The notes beneath the pieces were generated by a model. That model saw only the letters and a list, made by a program, of their open reading frames with translations, was not told the DNA's origin and ran no database searches. A stretch of 64,000 nucleotides of DNA from Gibbula magus. Taxonomy: Eukaryota > Mollusca > Gastropoda > Trochida > Trochidae. This document shows, one piece after another, positions 29,621 through 42,602 of this stretch. Position numbers and translations under genes: made by a program. The DNA is taken from the NCBI GenBank assembly GCA_936450465.1, contig OW388294.1, positions 72,654,622-72,718,621 of the forward strand, in the 5' to 3' direction. Each line of letters begins with the position of its first letter. Positions within the stretch are counted from its first letter, which is position 1.

Positions 29621-32600
29621 CTTTACCTTTGAACATTTACATTTAATATTTGTGGCACGGAGTTCATATTTTTCAGATTAATATTCGACCACCTTACTAT
29701 CAGTATATTGACTAAATAACATATATTTAAAATAACGTAAGAAGTGGTATATACTCTTCATAATGCTAACGACAGATGTATAACGGCGTCAGTGAAGTAG
29801 AAGGTACAAAGTGAAGACCCTGGATTTCTGCCTTTTCATCAATCAACTGTAACGAGTATGTATCCAGTTCCTTAATCAAGTCGATTGATCCGTCCTTGTT
29901 TTAGCAACCAACCTCCTCATGTTTATATTGCAAACCCTCAATGTGGTTGCACCAATCAACCCATATTACTATGTACTGACCACTACCGTCCACCAGATGA
30001 AGGAGTAAATATCTACTCCCACAAGTCTTCACGATGATTACGATAAAGAAATTTTCTTTCTTTATAAACCACTTCTTCGTTACCCGCCCAAGTCTTATGA
30101 GTTACGTCGGCTAATCATATAACGTGTATATGTACCTGTTAATATAAGGTCACATTACATATATGTCACATTAAATAATTATATATATGTACGTTTCAAG
30201 GAAGTATAATTTTTATGTATATAAGTAGTTGCATATTAAATGAATTTCAATATTAAAGATTGCCACACAAGAAAATTGAGCTGTTATATGAAATTAAGTT
30301 TAAGAATGTATATGCTGACACTCTAATACAAAATGAATGGAGTCAGTCCTTCAGCTGATCGCCTGGTCTCTGAATATGTTTCACAGGATCCTAGAAGCTG
30401 AAGTTGTCAAAATTAGACAAACATTTCATAATTAACTCTCCTAGGACCAAGAGAAAGGTTTACTGGACAAGGAGTATTCTAGGATTATATGTAAGAGAAG
30501 GTTTACTGGAGTAAGATAATCTACCCCAAGTGACCTTCTGTCTTTCTTCCCGACTAACTGAGGCTATTCCTTTATCTACACTGAATAATTGATAAATGCT
30601 AATCGAGAATCTTTGCAGCGAAGCTTCTTTTGATTCGAAAGTATTGATAGATTTCTGTCAGGTGATAAGGTTTGCTGGACTTAACCTTATCTCATGTGAG
30701 AAAACAAAACATCTCGGCATTTCTTTCAACTCTTATTTTATCAAATGATAGACAATTTTGTTGTTTGTTAAATGTCAGCATACCGTTTGTGTTGAAACAC
30801 TCTTAAAGTTAGGACTAAAAGTATTTTGAGTGATAAGTGCTATCAAGCTGATATTTCAGTGTGCTGTATTCTAACACGATAAAACAATCTGCGCATCTCC
30901 GTGAGACATACACTGAGACAAGATAGTGCAATGGTTGGCGCGTTCTGAATTAAAATATCAACTCGGGACATTTAGAGGTTGACTAACCTATTAGGGATGA
31001 GAATGAGCTCGACAACTTTAACTGGAGAGAGCTGTGTGTTGTGGTCAGTGTGGCGATACAGTATATCAGGATATCAGTTTTACTTAGCGATACGATATAT
31101 TGAGCAAGTATTGAAAGGTAACATTAGAGATGATTATTAGCACGATGCATAGGTGGCGATACGATCTATATCCCGGTACTTCTTTATTCCATTGAACTGG
31201 CAAGTGAATTCACCTCAAAGGTTAAATATAACACGGATTTTACTAATATTATTACTGGAAATATGAATTAGCTAATGCAACCTTTTTATAACTTGTCAAT
31301 TTGAGATATTCATCTCTGAAAGAAGACCTTTGATAAATTTGTTTACCTAAGTTCAATTAACTTTTAAAAGGAATTTATGATTAATAGTAAGAAAATTGTA
31401 TTTTGATATATCATCATTGATTGTTAATATACATTCGTGTATTGCCAACCTTCCATATACTTGTATCACGAGTTACTGTCTCGAGTTGTTTTGTATCGAT
31501 ACTAAATATTGCTAGGATCACGATGTCAATATCGCGATATCACCTTGTATTGTAATAGTGGAGAGACAGTCTACATACAGTTAAATTATTAAATATATAA
31601 TAATTAATGTCAGTGTCATTCCAGCACGCTGTCGTATTCCATCTTAATGCATAGCCACAGTTGCTCTGTTTTAAATGATACAAGTCAATGCTCAGTTTGT
31701 CGCACCTTAATAAATTAACTTACCGGTAGGACCGCTAATGGTTCAGGTTCTTGATTAGCCTTCAAAATTTGGCAGACCATTGAAGGGGCACGAAGTAGCA
31801 CAGAAACGCCGAGTGTACGTACAAACAGTTGAACTCCATACCTACTTTGATGTAGAAGTTCATAGTTCAGATTTGAACATTATTTTACATTCAATTATAC
31901 CAAATAGTGTATTATGGATATTGTAATATGACAGGTATTTGTCCTCATGAGGACATACACTGTAGAATAAACCTTTAATACCTTACTGCCTTTCCCTATG
32001 ATGATGTATAGTGAACAAACAGAAATAAACTCAATGCTCCAAAGTGTACTGACATTGAATACATTTAATATTTACGGACACTCAAATTGTCTCTTAACCT
32101 TTAGAATCACTCAGATTTCGGCTACATAATCGTATTTTATTAATATATGTTATCCGCCATGATATAACCTGGCGCCATGTTTGTCTGAAGTTCCTATGAA
32201 AATACCCCTGGAAGTGCTTTATTATTAGCATACACGGTCTGGTCTCCTCTGATGACCATACACACAGGCAGTAAATGCAGCTCTTGCACGCAACCCTTCG
32301 CATGCCTTCATACAATACAGTAATATGAAGCCTGGACGGAAATTGCTCTTACGAGGCAGTTTTGTTAAGCTGGTGCATACGAAATACAATATCCATACCT
32401 CATTCAAAACAAATTGCAGCATATGCATTTGTCGTTAAACGGTCTTATTCATTACAAATATAGAAACAAATCATCTCATCATAGCAGTTTCCCGAATGAC
32501 TTTCAGCTCATTTAGTGGCCTCTTGTAATAATTTCAAAGCATTCTAAACTACAGTACATTAGGTATGTACAAAGGCGATAAATAGTTGCATTTGGAAAAC

Positions 32601-34049
32601 GTTTTTGAATTCTTACTGACCTCATTATATCTTCTTTAACCAGGCAGCGACATTTCAACGTGACCATCAGTTATCAGGAGGTTGCAGAAAGCTTTATTAT
32701 TGCAAGTATAATGAGTAGTTGCGACTTGGTAGCTGTTCTTGGTTTGTGTCTGGTGTAATATGTTCAATACAGATGAGAATATTTAACGTAGCGGTACAGT
32801 GTTGAACAATGGCAGTTTCTGCTGTGCAGTTTCACCCCACTTCATCAAATATAGTAGCAGCATCACACAGTGTAACAGACCGTTGTGACAGCGCTGCTAG
32901 TATTGCAACATCGAACATGGTGATTATTACGAGGTTACACTATGGAAACTGAAACTGAAAAATGAAAGGATGCCGTATACTTAAACACAGCGAGGCAGTT
33001 TAAAGTATCATAATGGTAGCATCATAATAATCTAAGCGATTGTGACCAATCAGCAAGCACGACAGCGGTTGAGGGACCGACAAACTGTCTTCATCTTCAG
33101 CGACTTTTACAGAACAATAAATCCATGAAATATATGATAAAACAGGGAACAAGATTTGACTGACACAGTTTTAATTAAAAAATTAGATCCAATTACTACT
33201 TGTAGGATTTAATAGCTCCTTTTTAAATGTACATCATTAATTTTAATTACATCGAAATGTTCATTAACGAACTTTTCATCAATCAAAACTCGTTTTTTGA
33301 CTAAAAAAATGTTTTTTTTACACACGATTGAAGATTGTGAAGCTAAAATAACATGATATTATAATGATCTGGAGACAATAAGACTGCAACTACCCAATCA
33401 GCGCAACCATATCGCTTTCAATATGCCGACAGCTCAGAGAAGTACTCAAGCTCTAACGACAGTTGCTATTGTTCCGCTCTTAGCCAACAACCATTTTCCT
33501 CTCATCATGTCAGCATAAGTTCGTCAGCAATTATTCCTTGCATCGCCATTTAAAGAGATACACATAATCACCATTATGCTCCCCAAATCGAAAGTTATTT
33601 CGGTTTGTTTCTGCGGCTCTATGTCAAACTCAATTACACCTATTAACTCATCAATCGTGCTAACAAGAGCCCCAATCGATGGCGCACTGACAAGGACTTT
33701 CTGAAGTATGGGAAGAAACCTTTGGTATCAATAGGCCGTCAGCAATACATCACCTTCAAACGGGCACTTGCTACTGTGAACCTCCTGGTTGACAAATTAC
33801 TTTTATGTATAACTAAATGCATTACTTTGTTTGTCTAGTTACCGTCATTTCCAGTCGTATTAAGTGGGATGCTCATTCATTATCATAACAGAACGTGTTG
33901 GTAACCTAACGGGTGTTGCTAGTGCTTTATACACACTTGGTAACGTTAGAGATCGTGGTTGTCACACTAAACCGATAACGAATGCCACAGTTCCGGTATT
34001 CCTTTTGTTGTTCAATGACGCATGAATCTTGTGCTGAAGCATTTACTAG
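29621..34049. other. AT-rich non-coding stretch
   Basis: No supported gene. From about 31040 to 31560 there are scattered GGCGATACGAT and ATATCGCGATATC motifs, probably a decayed dispersed repeat. GGTTTACTGGA is repeated at about 30457 and 30498, with a variant at 30668. Confidence 0.4.
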
Positions 34050-34085
34050 TTGATTAATGAAAATATTAATCATGTTAAATTAGAT

Positions 34086-34208
34086 ATGAAAATACCTAAA
34101 AATGTTGCATCAAATATTAACAAACCTAATTTAAACGTCAATGATATTTTTGATGACGGTGATCAAGTTGAAGAGATCTCGTTTGGGCACAGTCTTAAAA
34201 TATTTTAA
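34086..34208 (+). CDS. Unrecognised 40-aa ORF
   Basis: An ATG frame of 40 codons, open upstream to 34050. It is Asn/Asp/Lys-rich with an acidic run, DIFDDGDQVEE. It reads like protein but is short, AT-rich and matches no family I know. It could be the 5' part of a transposon ORF or chance. Confidence 0.12.
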   Translation: MKIPKNVASNINKPNLNVNDIFDDGDQVEEISFGHSLKIF

Positions 34209-34527
34209 ATGTCAGAGAACTATTTTTTTTAACCTTAATTGCGTAGAATTATATGTCATTATTCCTGATTTAATCAAATGGCTAACATTGCATGATTCTT
34301 CTGGATAACAGATTGAACAAATATCCAAAGTTGGTCAATTTGCATCCAATGGCGGAACGAAAATGGAAGGTCCATGAAACAGTGGTGAATACATATACGT
34401 ATTAGGTATGCATGCATACACAGATGCAGGAACATAATAGTTTGGTTCACAGAATGAAAAGGAGGGTCACCCATGGGGTCCATCAACTGTACATGCAGAA
34501 TTCTTCAAAAGGGATGGAGGGGGGAGT

Positions 34528-34573
34528 GGGGGGGGGGGGGGGGGGGGGGGGGTGGGGGGGGGGGGGGGGGGGG
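34528..34573. repeat. Poly-G tract
   Basis: About 46 bases, nearly all G with one T interruption, preceded by a shorter G-rich run. Runs this long are error-prone in sequencing, so the length is uncertain. The tract could form G-quadruplexes. Confidence 0.9.
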
Positions 34574-35335
34574 ATGTCCATCACCCTGAACCCACCCCAC
34601 CTTCTGGATCAGCCTCTGCCTTGCATTTATGTACAAAGAGCCTTAAGCGTAGTGATAAATACCTCAGCCCATAGTAAATACCTGGCTCCTAGCTACATCT
34701 TCCCTTCAGTACGTATTGATAATCTATGTTCATACCCACTAAGTATTTAGTCTGGTTAAACACTTTTATACGTATTTCTGTGTACCTAGTTGATGATGTT
34801 GCTCTGTCTTATCGCTAAATTGAATGAATGCAAGTAGAATAATATTGACTTTCAATAGGAGAATCCGTGCGCTTTTATACCTTGTAATCACATATTAGTG
34901 TTGAAACTCAATAAATTAACACTTAGTGTTTACACGCCCCCCATAGTCAACAGCCAATGTTTGCTCTTCTTGCCTTACACAGAAACCCAAATCGCTTTAA
35001 AACAAATTAGATTCTGCCCGGCTACCACTCTAATCCAGGAACAAGAGATATCAATCACATTTAAAGCCAAACCAGTTACTCTGTGAAAAAATAGCTTCGA
35101 TGAAGCTGAAATCTGATATGGACCCGTTCGGTCATTGGTCGATTGAAGCTATTTGTTAGTTGAATATGATAGTTTGATAACGCCAGCAAACTCATTTTGT
35201 CTTCTCAATTTCTTTGTAGAGTATTAAATGGTTCCTTGTGATGATAAAATGATTTCACTTCAAGTGAACACCATCACCTCGGTATCCACTGATTTAAACA
35301 ATATGCTAAATGTGATTTATACAAACTGGAAATAA

Positions 35336-35614
35336 ATGCAAAATAAAATGGAGCTCTTCGTAGACAACATTACATTTTTAAAAACCTGCATAAAAATACT
35401 TGCAAGTTTGGCTGTTTGTGTTCGATTATATTATGAAATTAGATACGGTCACCAATCTGCAAAAGAATCAAAAGATATTTCTAAATTAAACATAGGGGAT
35501 ACTAAACATGTGCAGTGGGATAACACTGAAACACACACATACTTACCTAATAATACCCGTCTTGCTGCTAAAACAGGGCAAATATTACGGATAGAAGTTT
35601 GTGTTTCTCCGTAA
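35336..35614 (+). CDS. Unrecognised 92-aa ORF
   Basis: ATG-to-stop frame of 92 codons ending about 40 bp before the 16-bp minisatellite. A hydrophobic segment at about residues 13-28 (TFLKTCIKILASLAVC) could be a signal anchor. No domain is recognised. The frame has mixed, protein-like composition, but without homology it may be chance. Confidence 0.18.
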   Translation: MQNKMELFVDNITFLKTCIKILASLAVCVRLYYEIRYGHQSAKESKDISKLNIGDTKHVQWDNTETHTYLPNNTRLAAKTGQILRIEVCVSP

Positions 35615-35655
35615 GATAGGACTAAGGCGCAAGGCAAACGGTACTCTGGGGTGGT

Positions 35656-36068
35656 TCCCAATGTGCCTACATCCCAATGTGCCTACACCCCAATGAGCCT
35701 ACATCTCAATGTACCTACATCCCAATGTGCCTTCATCCCAATATACCTACATCCCAATTTTCCTGCATCCCAATCTGCCTACATCCCAATCTGCCTATAT
35801 CCAAAGAGCCTACATCTCAATATACCTACATCCCAATGTGCCTACATCCCAATGTACCTACATCCAAATTTTCCTACATCCCAATCAGCCTACATCCCAA
35901 TCTGCCTATATCCCAATGTGCCTACATCTCAATGTGCCTACATCCCAATGTGCCTACATCCTAATGTGCCTACATCCCATTGTGCATATATCCAAATCTG
36001 CCTACATCCCAAATCTGCCTACATCCCAATGTGCCTACATCCCAATGTGCCTACACCCCAATGTGCAT
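35656..36068. repeat. 16-bp minisatellite (CCTACATCCCAATGTG)n
   Basis: About 25 units of a 16-bp repeat with point variants. Because 16 is not a multiple of 3, all three forward frames read the same 16-residue cycle and stay open, giving overlapping Pro/Ser/Tyr/Cys-rich frames that are artefacts. A few units recur in inverted orientation at 38295-38335. Confidence 0.95.
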
Positions 36069-36099
36069 ACATTCATAACATAACATATCTTTAGAAGAT

Positions 36100-36258
36100 T
36101 TATAGGATATCTAAAGAGCTTCCCCTTTCATACCAAGTTTATGTCCCCAGTGAAATAATGTTACTTTGTCTCGAGCCATGGCGAGAGAGAAACCTAACTT
36201 ATTTCACGAGGGACATAGATTTGATATGAAAGGGGAACGAGTTATGTATCCTATTTAT
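36100..36258. repeat. Foldback (palindromic) element
   Basis: CTTCCCCTTTCATACCAAG at 36119 pairs with the segment ending ATGAAAGGGGAAC at 36238; weaker pairing extends outward through TAGGATA on both sides. The centre is near 36178. The inner arms include TGTCCC..GTGAAATAA, shared with the foldback at 32-175. The ORF starting inside it is an artefact. Confidence 0.7.
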
Positions 36259-38294
36259 TACCAACATGTATTTCATGCGATTTATTGTGTTTTAAAATAT
36301 ATTTCTGTTGTCCCAATAAAGGAACGGAACAGCGGAGTAATATCAACCCTGTCACAACAGATCAGTTAATAATATTGCGACTTTAAATATTCACACTTTT
36401 AATATGAAACCATTCTATAATTCGCAATGTTCGGTATGGGGAAACCAGTTGCACTAGTCATTCTGAAGGAAGTGTACGCAATATAAAATCTCCCTGCTCA
36501 AGGACAGGAGATGAAAGTTATCCATCCTTTGAATGACGTCATGTCATGGCGGCCGCCATTCGCATGTATCTCGTCGTCGAAATGTGTAAACAACTTAAAA
36601 CAACCTAAACAAATGTAAGTTTTAGATGAACCTAGCCATTGAAATGGCTTTCCTTTCGGTTATGTTTGTCTTGTTAGTATAAAGTCACTGTGTACCCTTA
36701 TGAACACGTTATTTTCATCGAGACACTGTGAACAGCGTTTCGTTGCAATATTAATCCCAACGGTAAGACAGAGAGCAAAAACTATTGCTGCATTCTCAAC
36801 GTTGTGCTTATTACATGTAGCTCTGCATTAGTCATGACGCACTTGTTATTTATTCATTAAATTAATCATTGCGGTGAGTACGATTTCATGAATTAACTGA
36901 AGAATAAGATAAATATTAATTTTTAGTGTTTTCGTAAATAACTTATAATTTCATGAATGAATTCATGTTTTATGAATGAATAAAGTAGTCCAGGCAGTGT
37001 CAAGGTTCATCGTTAGTCAATCATATTACTTGAAGATGTTATGACACATGTGTTTCTTATCAGTTTGTAATGAAACCCCTGTACGAAGTACGAAGTGGGT
37101 AATAAAAACGATTAGTAACCAAGTGTGTTTCCGTATCAGTGTGTTTCCGTTTTTGGAATACAAATTATATAATGTGAGTCTATGACGAGCATAATACATT
37201 ATTTTTTATTCCAAATATATGATATTAATGATACGGAAACACACAAGGTTAATAATCTCTTTATCATATTATGTCATTATTAAAATAAGCGTGTTTTTGT
37301 GTTAAAAGTTGTAAGAGAATTGATCCAGTTTTAGCGGAGTAATATCATAGACGGTACATCAAAGTGATGGTCACGACATCGGCTGTGAAGTGCCTAGAAA
37401 TATTTCTTAATTAAAACAATTAAAAAACATGATGAGCGCGATTCTTTAAAAAACCAACAATTGGTCCCTGGTTTCTTGTTCATGGAGATATTTTCAATTA
37501 GTTCATAAGTATCTATCTAATAATTAACAAGCACTCATAAATCGCTTGGTCACGTTGCTAGAACAAGGGAAGTAACTCTAGTTTCAACGTTTTGAAGTTG
37601 CGTTGCAGGGTTGATTCAGATTGCTGCATAACAGTATATCTTTCACACTTAACGAAAGTTGTTTGTGAGGTGGGATTGTTTCTTTCGTTTATGACAATAA
37701 GTACCTATTAATGTGCCTAATACCGTATGTTCAGCCCTCAAGAACTGCCAAAATGCTAGTGACACATTCATTTTATACACAGGACACTGCAGCTACTTGT
37801 TGATGCTGTTGGGAAATAGCGCATTGACGTATTGAATGATTTATAAAAGGAAATCTACAATTATCTTGACTAAAAACTATAAATGCACTGTACCATATCA
37901 GATGATTTCGTGTTTTCGAATATCCATTCACTCAAGCGGAAATACGCGGGTTCCCGATTACGCTTTTCAATGATTCGTAAACTGTTTTAGGATTCGCATG
38001 AACAGAGTCAGGGAATTTAGCGAAAGTAGTTCGTGTATTTGACCTGTGACCTGGTTTGCATATTTATCATATTTGGATACCAAGTTTATATTATTATGAT
38101 ATATATGTGCATATGTACGTTTTCTCTTTGTAAGATATGTAAGATTTTGTGCCTTTGGGGTCAACCAAACGTAAAACAAAAGTTTGGCTCCAAGTAAAGA
38201 GTACGTCGCAACTACTAAGAATTTGATTAAGGACCTTACACAGTATCTAAGGAGGGATGTATTTTTCATTCCCAGATTATTTTCAGTGTTTCTG
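36259..38294. other. AT-rich non-coding stretch
   Basis: No supported gene. One TGACGTCA octamer at 36534-36541. Confidence 0.45.
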
Positions 38295-38335
38295 GGAACA
38301 TTGGGATGTAGGCACATTGAGATGCAGACAAATCG
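38295..38335. repeat. Inverted fragment of the 35.6-kb minisatellite
   Basis: Two to three units (CATTGGGATGTAGGCACATT and a variant) are the reverse complement of the array at 35656-36068. They lie about 2.2 kb downstream of its end. Confidence 0.75.
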
Positions 38336-38540
38336 GGGACAAACCGCCCTCTGATGGCAGCCCAACATTAACAGTAACCAGCTGTAACAACTTCAGCGTC
38401 TACATTTTGTACACACTGCTTCAACATTGTCAAGACTGAAAGAGTGCAGCAGACAACCCAGTGTACTGCACTGTACATGTGGCCTACGAATCTGACGACA
38501 TGTGACTATAGTATGGCCAAATGGACATATGCAAACATGT

Positions 38541-38690
38541 TTATCATCCAAAACTGGGTTCCACAGGAGATATCGCTTGTATGAGATCAAGCGATATCTC
38601 CTAGGAGATATCATTTGTAACTTTTATCAACTCGTGTTGATATATTTGATATCAGAAGACACTTGGGTGAGATTCTCTATGTAGTAACGT
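38541..38690. repeat. GATATC-rich hairpin repeat, uninterrupted copy
   Basis: GGAGATATCGCTTG (38566-38579) and CAAGCGATATCTCC (38588-38601) form a perfect 14-bp stem with an 8-base loop. Then comes TTGATATCAGAAGACACTTG, shared with 23921 onward. It is the contiguous counterpart of the interrupted copy at 23506-23992 and lacks that copy's second foldback arm. Confidence 0.6.
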
Positions 38691-39640
38691 GTAGGATCAT
38701 GAGATAAAATGTATGTTTGTGTCTCAACGTAGCTGTGAATTGGATTTCCTGTGGATAATGAGGCAACGTACATTTCCGTCACGAGGCAGCACCAGGTGTA
38801 TGATTCCATGGGGTATTGATATACGGACAATAACGCACAAGTGAGCAGCACTATCATCATTGCATTATCATGCTTCATAGGGTTGTTGAAGAAACCAAAC
38901 AGCGCACAGCAGATCCTGAGGGAACATAGAAGAACAATTTTGGACACATTTTGAAACAAATACAACATACGATGCAAAATGAAAGTCAACGTTAACAAAG
39001 AAATGTCCTTTCATTAAGAAAGCATTTACAATTGATTATAATATACACTTCGTTTCTATTAAATACATTAGTATGTACATTTATATATGATGAAGAAGTT
39101 GTACCTCCATACCATATGTTGTAAGATCACCTGCCAACCAATGTCCATCAATAACTTGAACTAAACAAAACACATGAATATACCATGCTTAGTGTGCATT
39201 TTTATAAAACGTCCACAACAACAACCCATGTTGGCGGGCAAGATCAGGTGAACAGACCGGACCTGTATCCCAGAAGCGACTAATTCATGAGATATAAACG
39301 GCTCGCCTTAATGTGAAATCGATGGTCTCCCCGGTTTAAAGACGCGTGACGATTGGCCAACCATTCCCGACTTGTCTGCGATCCCAGCATTCCTCGACCC
39401 TTAAACAGCGGCTATCGATTGTGTTATGAACCAGGTTTGTCAGAGATATAATTATAGTCATTTGAATGTGCAGCTTGTTTCTTATTTTAGATTCCCGTGT
39501 TGGATCCTATTATCTCTGTTTTGTACCTCAACAACCTTATTATACAATCTCATATTGATTTTGGGACAAATATAATAATAAAAGTATCTACTTTTTGAAG
39601 GGATAATCATTGTCCTTTGACAATCAGAAACTTGCATTTG
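38691..39640. other. AT-rich non-coding stretch
   Basis: No supported gene or repeat. Confidence 0.45.
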
Positions 39641-39665
39641 TTTGACATTAGTTTTTCTCTTTCAG

Positions 39666-39887
39666 TTGCTGAGAGGAATATTTAAAAATACTCAAAGTAA
39701 ATCAGATTTCAAAAATAGACATTTTGTATTCGAAAAATTACATTATAAGGAATTTAGCAATTGTTTGTTTAGATTCAACGGTGACTTTGGATATAATCGA
39801 TTTTATTTAAATAAAAATTCTGGTAGCATACTAAAATATCTTCACAATCATTTTGAAATTTGCGGTCAGGGACAATTTGATATATGA
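39666..39887 (+). CDS. Possible 3'-terminal exon, function unknown
   Basis: A pyrimidine-rich stretch ending TTTTTCTCTTTCAG at 39665 is a good splice acceptor. It is followed by 73 codons open to a TGA at 39885-39887. The peptide is rich in Phe, Asn and Lys. A segment NRFYLNKNSGSI resembles the F.l...SG.I strand of cadherin repeats, but a single short match in biased sequence proves nothing. There is no clear polyadenylation signal just downstream. It may equally be chance. Confidence 0.22.
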   Translation: MLRGIFKNTQSKSDFKNRHFVFEKLHYKEFSNCLFRFNGDFGYNRFYLNKNSGSILKYLHNHFEICGQGQFDI

Positions 39888-40349
39888 CCCAGATTATGCT
39901 GGGGACATTATTAATTAATCGTTACTTATGGATTTTACGGTAGTGTTTCTCTCATTAGTATTACAGTGGTCGGCCAATCAATAGCCGAAAGATGATGGAA
40001 CTAGTTGACAACCAGGAGGAGTATGCTGAAGTACTTATATAGCCAACCGGGCTGTAATAAGATCCCACTTGTAATCGGCCAGCCAATTGCTATCAATTCA
40101 AGGCCATTAATTTGACGTTGTTGACGCATACTGATACACCCTGTCAAATCAGAATCTGAACTTGATATGCTTAAATGGGTGAAAATAACAGCCTGGTTTC
40201 AGGTAGATGAATATAAGCATTTTGTTCAGAATACAAGTCAAATGTCCACAATACCCGTATATTACAAACATGAACAATCAGAACTTTAGAACACTTATAA
40301 TTAGATCGAAATAACATGGATTATTTGGGAAAACACTACCTTCAATAGT

Positions 40350-40474
40350 AGAAATCCTTGTACTTTTTCGGGCCGAGTCCCTGGCGGAATTCGAACCCAG
40401 ACCCAAAGAGTAAGGCAACTATCGCCAGCATTGTCCGTACCAACTGCATACCACCCGACCGCGGGGCCTCGACA
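40350..40474 (-). mobile_element. tRNA-derived SINE, copy 3
   Basis: On the minus strand: GTCGAGGCCCCGCGGTCGGG, then AATGCTGGCGATAGTTGCC, then GGGTCTGGGTTCGAATTCC (B box), then a CAGGGACTCGGCCC block shared with copy 2 as a GGACTCGTCCC variant. This is the most complete copy of the three. It lies 65 bp from a separate TIR MITE at 40539-40640. Confidence 0.7.
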
Positions 40475-40538
40475 AAAATCGATGTCCAGCAATCGATAGT
40501 TAAGCTGATTTTACATTCAATACCCCTCTGATAGATGT

Positions 40539-40640
40539 AAATTGGCGCAGTTCCCAAATATAAGTGACCATGTTATATGTGTTCACTATCTAAATGGCAT
40601 GTATTTCTAAAGCATTCAACATTGGAAGCTGCGCCAATTT
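40539..40640. mobile_element. 102-bp MITE with 12-bp terminal inverted repeats
   Basis: AAATTGGCGCAG at 40539-40550 is perfectly inverted as CTGCGCCAATTT at 40629-40640. The interior (40571-40610) is nearly identical to 768-805, so the core is repeated in the window, though that second site lacks recognisable termini. There is no coding capacity and no certain target-site duplication. Confidence 0.6.
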
Positions 40641-42470
40641 TTGTAGACGAAAATGGTAGGTAAAGTAAGTTTTATATTAATCGTTATGTAGTTTTTACCA
40701 TTAACTTTAACATTCGACAGCGTCCATTCCATCAAAGACCAATCCTTTTTACATGTTTTGTAGGTTTAATGTCGATCAATAACACATGCTGTATTTTATG
40801 TTTGAAATATTCAAACATTTATTGCTACAAACTTCGTAACGGAAGTATTTTTCCATTGCAAATCAATGTAATGCTTTAGTAGACTGATGCGGAAACATAA
40901 GGGGACAAAAACAAAACGGATGAGACCCATAAATACATTAGTGTAAAAATTATAATGAAAAATTGCTGACGAAATTTATTTCACCCATGATAAATTATAC
41001 CTAAACTCTATCCTCCGCTGTGGCTAAAAATAATAATATTGGACGGAAATAGAGGAATTGGAAGCGCGAAAAGTCGTCATTTCGACACATATCAATAGTT
41101 GAGCTCCCGACATCAATATACGGCCCGAATTGACAGTGTTTAAGTGGTGCGTCTTGTAGCTGCATGTCCACGGACCTGCTACATAGCATCGTACGCCACT
41201 CCTAATACGCTACCATTGATTCCAGGAGCGGATCGATGCAAGCAAGTCGCTGATGTTGGTAACCTAAGAACGATCGATGGGATGACGATACTCTAAGACG
41301 ATGACGGGGGATATCGAACTTTTTCAAGATTTTGAGAGTCGGTGGTGTAGATCTGACAAGTTGATTTCACAAGTTCTGAAACCTCCTCTGAAATATAAGC
41401 TTCTTGATTTATCCAGATGAACCAAAATACATTAGCCGCCTGTATAGATTAAACAGATTGATTTTCAAAAAGATTCTTTTTTTAATCCTGCGATCTTATT
41501 TTTGGATATCATCTTTGAAATATCATATTCTTGATTTCTACTTAACGAGCCACAAATAAACTAAGCACCGGATTTGCAGGTTAGAGAAGCTGAATTCCAG
41601 CTAATGCTGAGAGCCCGAAGAACCTCTGATATACCAAGTTCATTTCTCTTCATCAAATCACGAATAAACGAACCACTGGATCCTATTCCATTTTGGTAAA
41701 ATTTCCTCGGTTTTATGAGGAATTGGTGTTTTCTCTCCCGATATTTCCTCCCAGTTTTCGCGGTTCAGAACGGTTGCTGGCTTACTAGCGGATATAATGC
41801 CTCCCGTTACAACATTGATTCTCCGCAACTGGCGTGCAATCTAGATTACCCCGGCGGAGGAATAAAAGAGAATGAGTGATGAGGCTGTCAACGGCCACTG
41901 CGAAGTTTGATAATTTATACGCACAGCGCATCTGAAATTATTTCCCGGTCGATGCAAGCCGGGATATAAAAAAATCACGAAGGATGCTATTTTTATGCGA
42001 AGACGCTTTAGGAATATTTTGTGAAAGCACTCCTTGAATTCAGGATTATTTTCAAAATCATTAATTATGTCTAACTTTCATACCCATTACTTTTATCAGT
42101 GTCATTTTAATAGCACGAAAAAGGGGGATAAATCATGCTAGCTTTTTGTGGCATGCCAAGAGTAATATTCCGTCCAAGATCCAAATGCTAAACAGGGCAA
42201 AACCGGTGTTTCCTTTAAAAATAAGTATTTCCACAGAACACTTTTAATATAAAAGTTCGCATCCACATGGTTAATTATGTCTTTCGTCTGTATCCATTAC
42301 GTTCGAAAGAGTGATATATATGGTCTAGCACGGCACTGAATTGCTTGTAAGTGTTTCTGTGAAGGTCTTATATCATAGCGATCTTCCAAGAACATTGGAG
42401 TATTCGAAATATTGAAACTTTGTCAACTGTGTACCATACAAGTGCATATGTGTCATATGTGTGTATCAGT
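40641..42470. other. AT-rich non-coding stretch
   Basis: No supported gene or RNA. Short GC-richer patches near 41220-41330 and 41690-41900 hold no usable frame. Confidence 0.45.
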
Positions 42471-42602
42471 GTGTTTCATCAGTCTGTATCATCTTTGTGT
42501 AGTATCAATGTGTATCATCTCTGTGTAGTAGCAATGTGTATCATATTTGTGTAGTATCAATGTGTATCATCTGTGGATTATATATGTGTATCATCTTTGT
42601 GT
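42471..42602. repeat. 26-bp minisatellite
   Basis: Three good units of a 26-bp repeat, TGTATCATCTTTGTGTAGTA followed by TCAATG, run from about 42486. Degenerate TGTGTATCAT units lie on both sides. Confidence 0.85.

Noticed and set aside
34412..34750. 112-aa ORF through the poly-G tract
   Set aside because: The Gly run comes from the homopolymer, whose length and hence frame are unreliable.
35651..36094. Three overlapping repetitive Pro/Ser/Tyr/Cys ORFs
   Set aside because: A 16-bp repeat without stops is open in all three frames and gives the same cyclic peptide; no start context or other coding sign.
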